Source of the DNA: Streptomyces uncialis
Lineage (GTDB): Bacteria > Actinomycetota > Actinomycetes > Streptomycetales > Streptomycetaceae
NCBI RefSeq assembly: GCF_001905345.1
Contig: NZ_LFBV01000002.1
Location: 62,001 to 126,000 of the forward strand
Direction of reading: 5' to 3'
DNA: 64,000 bases
Shown: positions 59,591 to 64,000 of the stretch, piece after piece
Layout: each line of letters begins with the position of its first letter
Numbering within the stretch: the stretch's first letter is position 1
Made by a program: the position numbers and the translations under genes
Notes under the pieces: model-generated
The model's database searches: none
What the model saw: the letters and a program-made list of their open reading frames with translations, nothing else
Told to the model about the DNA's origin: nothing

Positions 59591-60367
59591 TCAGCCGGCC
59601 GCAGTGTTCTGTGTCGCCTCGCGTGCCTCGGTGAGGGCTCGCTGCCTGATGCTGCCGAACAACTGCGTCGTGACGGAGGCCAGGACGTCATCCCTGCCGA
59701 TGGTCCACCCGTCCCCCGTGCGAACGGACAGGGCCCGGAGGGGGTCCTTGAGGGACAGGGGCGGGGCCGGTTCGCCCGGCATCACCAGGGCGACCGTACC
59801 GAAACGTTTGACCCCGCCCCCGCGGACGACCATGGCCGCGTCCCGGGCGAGGTTCGTCAGGAACATGCTCGCGATCCCGTCCAGGTCGCGGACCATCGCC
59901 GGGACGGCTGTCACCCCTTGGCCCCGCAGCAGCTTCTTGACCCCGGCCTCGAACCTGTGGGCTCCGACAACAGCACTCGGCTTGCGCGACCTGCTGCGCC
60001 TACGAGAAGGCACGACGACACCCTCAGCGCCGTACAGGACACCGGTCAGGCCCCGGAACGTCGGGCTGTAGTGGTACCACTGGTCCCCCACATCGACCTC
60101 GACGTCCCGTTCGAGTGCCGAGACAAGGTCCCCGGGAATCAGCTTCTTCCGGGCCTGCTCTGCTCCCACTCTCCTCGCACCGTCGATGATCTGCGTCAGC
60201 ACCGTACGCGTCACCGACGCGGCGGCCCACACGGCCGGCCGGGAGACGTGCATCAGGGTCACGTCCCTGAACACCGCTCTGACGAGAACGGGCTTGAACG
60301 GCGGGACACCCATGACCGAGGCAGCGTCAGGACCTATGCGCGCAGGACGTCCGGGCTGTGCGGTCAC
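59591..60367 (-). CDS. Putative doublet histone-fold protein
   Basis: 258 residues from GTG 60367. Residues about 22-90 read as a full histone fold: helix FKPVLVRAVFRDVT, long helix VTRTVLTQIIDGARRVGAE, loop ARKKLIP and helix GDLVSALERDVEVDV, reminiscent of eukaryotic H2A (KK-x-IxPxxLxxAxxxD). A basic linker (RRRSRSRK) leads to a second candidate fold at about 128-190: EAGVKKLLRGQGVTAVP, then MVRDLDGIASMFLTNLARDA, then GGGVKRFGTVALV, close in pattern to archaeal histones. Two folds in one chain could form an internal pair that binds DNA or another protein. Assignment is by eye only. Surrounding genes give no functional hint. Confidence 0.55.
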   Translation of the reverse strand: MTAQPGRPARIGPDAASVMGVPPFKPVLVRAVFRDVTLMHVSRPAVWAAASVTRTVLTQIIDGARRVGAEQARKKLIPGDLVSALERDVEVDVGDQWYHYSPTFRGLTGVLYGAEGVVVPSRRRSRSRKPSAVVGAHRFEAGVKKLLRGQGVTAVPAMVRDLDGIASMFLTNLARDAAMVVRGGGVKRFGTVALVMPGEPAPPLSLKDPLRALSVRTGDGWTIGRDDVLASVTTQLFGSIRQRALTEAREATQNTAAG

Positions 60368-60625
60368 CGGAAGAAACGCTCCCTGCTGTCGGAGTTGTCA
60401 CAAGCCCGCACTTCACCACACAGACCCGCCCTCGTCCCCCATCATCCCCTGGCCAAGGGCCTGACGGGCAATCGAGCCCACCCGGCGGGAGTTCCTGGAC
60501 CCGCTGGAAACGGGCGGGCGGGATGCGGACCCGGTCGCGGCGGCCGTACGCTCCTTCGCCGCGCTCCAGGCCGCAGTGGTGGGCTCGTCCCGGAGATCGA
60601 CGCGGTCAGGCGAAGCGGAGCGCTC

Positions 60626-61039
60626 CTACGGGCTCTCGGGGCTGGCGTCCTCGGCTCGCGCGGTGGCCGCCGGTTCCAGCAGGGACCAGCCGTCGATCTC
60701 CACCGCTCCCCGCTCCTCCGGCTGCCACCCACCGGCCAACGCCGCGTCGAGCAGAGCCCGGACGGCACCGGGCTCGTGCAGGTTCAGGCCCGCACCCCGG
60801 ACGAAGCCCACGTCACCGGAGCCCAAAGGGGCGCCGCCCGGGACGTACCGGCCGGGACCGGAAGCAAAGACGATACGCAGCGGCCCTCCGGTACCGGCCG
60901 GCTGCGGGGACAGGGTCAGGGTGTGGCGGCAGTCCACCGACCGGCCCCCGGCATCCATGTGGTGGGAGTGGCGCATCGACCACATGTACACGCGCCCGTT
61001 GGCAACCAGCCGACGGGGCTTCTTCAAAGGGCGGGGCAC
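60626..61039 (-). CDS. Hypothetical Streptomyces protein
   Basis: 137 residues from GTG 61039 (VPRPLKKPRRLVANGRVYMW). Pattern of a widespread Streptomyces protein: a basic start, RVYMWSMRH, RHTLTLSPQP, LRIVFASGPGRYVPGG and LNLHEPGAVRALLDAALAGGW. It looks like a small beta-rich domain ending in a helix. No function known to me. The 258 bp between it and the histone-fold gene (60368-60625) contain no gene I can support. Confidence 0.65.
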   Translation of the reverse strand: MPRPLKKPRRLVANGRVYMWSMRHSHHMDAGGRSVDCRHTLTLSPQPAGTGGPLRIVFASGPGRYVPGGAPLGSGDVGFVRGAGLNLHEPGAVRALLDAALAGGWQPEERGAVEIDGWSLLEPAATARAEDASPESP

Positions 61040-61137
61040 GGAGCCGAAGGTACGCGATCTGCATCCACGGGGCACCCCTGCCCCTGGCAATGACCAAGCA
61101 TCGATGAGACGAACAGGACAGGGCGGTCGCCCAGGGT

Positions 61138-61330
61138 CTACGTCCCTGACGGACCGTACGAGCCGCACGAGTTGGCCGCCGAAAGCTCAGAAGCAAGGTC
61201 CTGTTTCGACACCATCGCCAGCGGCCACCGGCTCCCGTAGGCGTCGTCGTAGCTGCGGGACTCCGAGTGTCCGCCGTCGAGTGTGTCGTCGCCGGGGCCG
61301 CCCCGCAGGATGTCATCGCCGTCAGCCTCC
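61138..61330 (-). pseudogene. Remnant of a calcium-binding RTX-like repeat protein
   Basis: A minus-strand stretch without a start reads DGDDILRGGPGDDTLDGG, two nonapeptide GGxGxDxLx-type repeats that bind calcium in secreted RTX proteins, then SYDDAYGSRWPLAMVSK and a TAG near 61138. A TGA lies just upstream of the repeats, so this is only the 3' end of a lost gene. The next 265 bp (61331-61595) hold nothing I can support. Confidence 0.45.
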
Positions 61331-61595
61331 GCCGCCCCGGGACTTCAGGCAACGGCGGGGCGGCGGGCGGATGCATGCTTCACGGGTTTGCCGCGGTACG
61401 ACGCCGGAAGCCTGCCGCGAAGGTCAGCCTCCAACGCCGCGGCCTGGGCAGGTGATCCGACAGCGCCGCCGTGGGAACGGGGTTTTTTGACCGCTTTCGT
61501 TAGCCCGCGCCATATGTCGGAGAGATGCCCGCGGTGTTCTGCCGGTGGCAGAACACCGGCCGGACCGGGCTCGACGATCACTACAGTCCGGTCCC

Positions 61596-62333
61596 ATGAC
61601 GACGATCACGACGCGTACGGTCGAGTACCCGGCGGACGGTCTGACGATGATCGGGCACCTCGCGCTCCCGGCCGGTGCCGACCGTCGGCCCGCGGTGCTG
61701 CTCGGACCGGAGGGCACGGGACTCAGCGACGTCGAACGCCGCCGGGCCGACGCTCTCGCCGAACTGGGATACGTGACATTGGCCTTCGACCTGCACGGGG
61801 GGCGCTATCTGGGGGACCCCGAGGAGATGCTGGCCCGTTGCCTGCCGCTGCTCGCCGATCCCGGCCGGATGCGGGGCATCGGCCATGCGGCCCTCGACGT
61901 GTTGCGCGCCGAACCGCGGACCGACCCCGACCGGATCGCCGCCGTCGGCTACGGCACCGGGGGCGCCGTTGGGCTGGAACTCGGGCGCGACGGCGTCAGC
62001 CTGCGCGCGATCGGGACAGTCAACGCGACCACCACGGGCCGACCGGGTGAGGCGGCGCGCATCAGCTGCCCGGTGTGGGCCGGGGTCGGGTCGGAGGACC
62101 CGATCATGCCGCCCGCGCAACGGGACGCGTTCACCGCCGAGATGCAGGCCGCGGGCGTCGACTGGCGCCTCACGGTCTACGGCGGCGCCTTGCACGCCTT
62201 CCACCACCCGCCGGTCGACCACCCCGTGGTCCCCGGCGTCGGCTACCACCCACAGCACGCGCGGCGAGCCTGGCGCGACGTGCTCGACCTGCTCGCCGAG
62301 TGCCTGCCCGTGACGGAGGATCTCGGGCCCTGA
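61596..62333 (+). CDS. Dienelactone hydrolase-family protein lacking the usual nucleophile
   Basis: 245 residues from ATG 61596. Alpha/beta-hydrolase with the dienelactone hydrolase layout: HLALPAGADRRPAVLLGPEG, AFDLHGG, strand-turn GYGTGGAVGLELG, acidic residue in GSEDPIMPP and His in GGALHAFHHPP. Canonical members have GYCFGG with a catalytic Cys; here the position is Gly, so hydrolysis by the normal mechanism is doubtful. I recall a Streptomyces subfamily with the same GYGTGG, which would make this a stable variant and not a fresh mutation. Isolated gene. Confidence 0.8.
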   Translation: MTTITTRTVEYPADGLTMIGHLALPAGADRRPAVLLGPEGTGLSDVERRRADALAELGYVTLAFDLHGGRYLGDPEEMLARCLPLLADPGRMRGIGHAALDVLRAEPRTDPDRIAAVGYGTGGAVGLELGRDGVSLRAIGTVNATTTGRPGEAARISCPVWAGVGSEDPIMPPAQRDAFTAEMQAAGVDWRLTVYGGALHAFHHPPVDHPVVPGVGYHPQHARRAWRDVLDLLAECLPVTEDLGP

Positions 62334-62577
62334 CGCAGGTGAGCAGGCCGGCGCCGGGCACTGACAGTCCCCTCCCCGCAAGTCCGCACAGCAGAACCGC
62401 ATCCGGGCACAGGACAGGGCAGACGCACCCCTGGCCAACGAACAGGCTTCCTTCGTTCGCATCGCTTCACGGCCCCATCGCCGCGCCCGGACATCGGCGG
62501 ACAGACCACCCTGGCTGTGCCGACGCGCCCTGGAGGGGGAACGCCGTGCCCGGGAGCCGCCGGGAGGCCCCGGGGTC

Positions 62578-63014
62578 TCACGGCTCGATACCGGCGGTCC
62601 TCCACACCGTGGCCGGCTGCGTGTACGCGGCGCCAGCGTCGAAGCCCGGGGTGCCCAGGACGAAGGCCGCGGTGGGGTCCCGGCCGGCCAGGATGTCGAG
62701 GGTCAGGACCACCAGCACCCTTTCGAGGCCGGCGATGAAGGCCGCGGCGGCCAGGGAGGGCGAGAAGCATCGACCGAAGCTCTCGATCAGCTCCGACCCC
62801 GACGGTCCCTCGCCCGCCGCAGGACCTCCAGGACCTTCCACAGGGCGTCCAGCTCGAAGGCCGGAACGGTCAGCAGGCGGACCGCGGGTCTCCCGGCCTC
62901 CGGAGCGAGGACCTCGCCCCTGATGCGCCCGATCACGCACCCGGCGATGCGGTAGGTGAGACCGGTCAGGACGTACCGGTCCGCGTCGTCCCTGTCCTCA
63001 GCGACCTCGGCCAC
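62578..63014 (-). pseudogene. Frameshifted hypothetical protein gene
   Basis: First frame from ATG 63014: MAEVAEDRDDADRYVLTGLT, YRIAGCVIGRIRGEVLAPEA, PAFELDALWKVLEVLRRARD. Near 62790 the sense moves to another frame: GSELIESFGRCFSPSLAAAA, VLVVLTLDILAGRDPTAAFV, ending PATVWRTAGIEP at 62578. Both parts have good codon bias and join smoothly, so one base was gained or lost. Family not recognised. Sequencing error cannot be excluded. Confidence 0.5.
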
Positions 63015-63260
63015 TCTACCGAGAAGACGGAAGGTGTCCTCAAGGCAGGCGGCGGCCCCCGATCCAGGCCGGATCGCCGGGCATGACGCACACCCGGCCG
63101 GGCCCCTGCCGCTTCGTCATTGCAGCAGCATGCCCTCCTCACAGCAGGTACATACCGGGCACGCGCACCCGCCGTCACCTCAGGGGACGCGGTCCGTGTC
63201 ACCTCCTGAACCCGATGCTCCGAGACCGGCCCCAGGGGCCGGCATGCCGCCGGGGCAGAG

Positions 63261-63668
63261 TCAGCAGCCGGGGCCGTCCGGCGCAGACGACGTCAGGGCG
63301 AGCGCAGCAGTCCGTATCCCGGCCTCCCACGTCCGCCGGTCGAGCCCCAGCGTGTACCCGATGCAGCAGCCGCATCGCGGAATCAGGGAGACGAACGCCC
63401 GTTCCTCAACGGTTTCGGCTTCCGTCTCCCACCAGTCGCCCGTCGCCAGGTCGGCGGGAGCGATGTCCCCGTCGACCGGTCTCGCGGCCAGCCTGCGCAG
63501 CGCGTGGCGCCGTGCCACGCCCCGCTCAGGCAACTCGATTCCGGTCTCGGAGAGTGCTTGGTCGAACGCGTCGCGGATATCGCGGGTATCCGCGCTGCGG
63601 GGCAGCCCGGCGAGCTCGCACAGCGTGGGGGTGTCCAGCCCGGCAGCGAGTGCCTCGGCAGCGGTCAT
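63261..63668 (-). CDS. Hypothetical protein
   Basis: 135 residues from ATG 63668. Helical N-terminus (MTAAEALAAGLDTPTLCELA), later WWETEAETVEERAF and CGCCIGYTLGLDRRTWEAGI. Codon use is normal for the genome. I do not recognise the domain, and no signal or membrane helix is visible. The 240 bp upstream, to the transposase edge at 63905, carry an open minus frame (VPPKGRSFTVHTDRRCWSVK) that may be the end of another broken gene. Confidence 0.55.
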   Translation of the reverse strand: MTAAEALAAGLDTPTLCELAGLPRSADTRDIRDAFDQALSETGIELPERGVARRHALRRLAARPVDGDIAPADLATGDWWETEAETVEERAFVSLIPRCGCCIGYTLGLDRRTWEAGIRTAALALTSSAPDGPGC

Positions 63669-63904
63669 CGGCCGCGCACCCGGGCAGCATCGAGGTCGCC
63701 GTCCACGACCCCGGCCCGCGGATGCCCTCGCGGACCACTGCCTCCAGCGCGGAATGGCCGTCCGGCTCGGCAGCGAGCTGTTTGACGCTCCAGCACCGGC
63801 GGTCGGTGTGCACGGTGAACGACCGGCCCTTCGGCGGCACCCTGAGGGTCGCGGGCACGTTCAGCGGCGAACGATCAGCCGCTCTCTCGGGTGAGGGTGG
63901 CCCT

Positions 63905-64000
63905 ACAGGCCAGCCGAGTGCCTCGAAGACCCCGGCGCCCCGCCACTGCCGAAACCGGTTGTGCACGGTGGACCAGGCACCGAACCGGTCCGGCACCTCC
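63905..64000 (-). mobile_element. IS5-family transposase fragment at the window edge
   Basis: The last 96 bases, read on minus, give VPDRFGAWSTVHNRFRQWRG and AGVFEAL, the N-terminal DUF4096-type segment of IS5-family transposases. After this it departs from the family into unrelated sequence, so the element is truncated on its left side. Its other part lies outside the window. Confidence 0.75.

Noticed and set aside
60430..60625. Plus-strand frame with REFLDPLETGGRDADPV and AAAVRSFAALQAAV
   Set aside because: It looks weakly coding but has no start, is short and matches no family I know; not enough to call a gene.
61345..61581. 78-residue minus-strand frame
   Set aside because: No ribosome site and no recognised domain, and it sits among decayed sequence.

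Overview
High-GC DNA (about 70-73 % by eye) with strong third-position G/C preference, modular type I polyketide synthases, DUF397/DUF5753-style regulators and IS110/IS5 remnants points to a Streptomyces (or Kitasatospora) chromosome. The window holds three adjacent biosynthetic regions and a decayed right flank.

Region 1 (1-24,332). Two type I PKS genes lie on the minus strand (5075-19381, then 1-5058, which runs off the left edge). Beside them is a C5N cassette: 5-aminolevulinate synthase on minus, and amide synthetase plus acyl-CoA ligase on plus. Read in transcription order, the PKS is a monocarboxylate loading AT-ACP; module 1 methylmalonyl + B-type KR; module 2 malonyl + A-type KR; module 3 methylmalonyl-like without KR; module 4 methylmalonyl + A-type KR; then a fifth KS. 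This is what the hemiketal end (C15-C27) of bafilomycin needs, and the C5N genes fit the cyclopentenone amide of bafilomycin B1. I infer a bafilomycin-type plecomacrolide cluster.

Region 2 (24,587-39,346). A TPR regulator faces a plus-strand run of twelve genes that I cannot match to a known product. In order they encode a cysteine desulfurase-methyltransferase fusion, a methyltransferase, an ACP, an SGNH protein, a 28-residue peptide, a duplicated heme-oxygenase-like iron protein, a carbamoyltransferase, an SxtJ-like membrane peptide, two KAS III enzymes, an ACP and an acyl-CoA dehydrogenase. Most are spaced as one operon. The set predicts a small acyl metabolite that gains sulfur, methyl and carbamoyl groups and is oxidised by a non-heme iron enzyme.

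Region 3 (40,216-53,549). After an IS110 remnant and a truncated MFS gene comes an eight-gene minus-strand operon, much of it with overlapping start and stop codons. It encodes SbnA-like and SbnB-like enzymes (2,3-diaminopropionate supply), an MFS exporter, a methyltransferase, an A-PCP-C NRPS, an A-PCP NRPS, a thioesterase-M20 peptidase fusion and a free condensation domain. It should make a short diamino-acid peptide. Its catalytic motifs are odd in several places.

Region 4 (53,550-64,000). Regulators (PucR-like; DUF574 methyltransferase plus DUF5753 HTH; anti-sigma-like ATPase) are followed by hypothetical genes, several frameshifted or truncated genes, a probable doublet histone-fold protein and the edge of an IS5-type transposase.

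No tRNA, rRNA or CRISPR array was seen.
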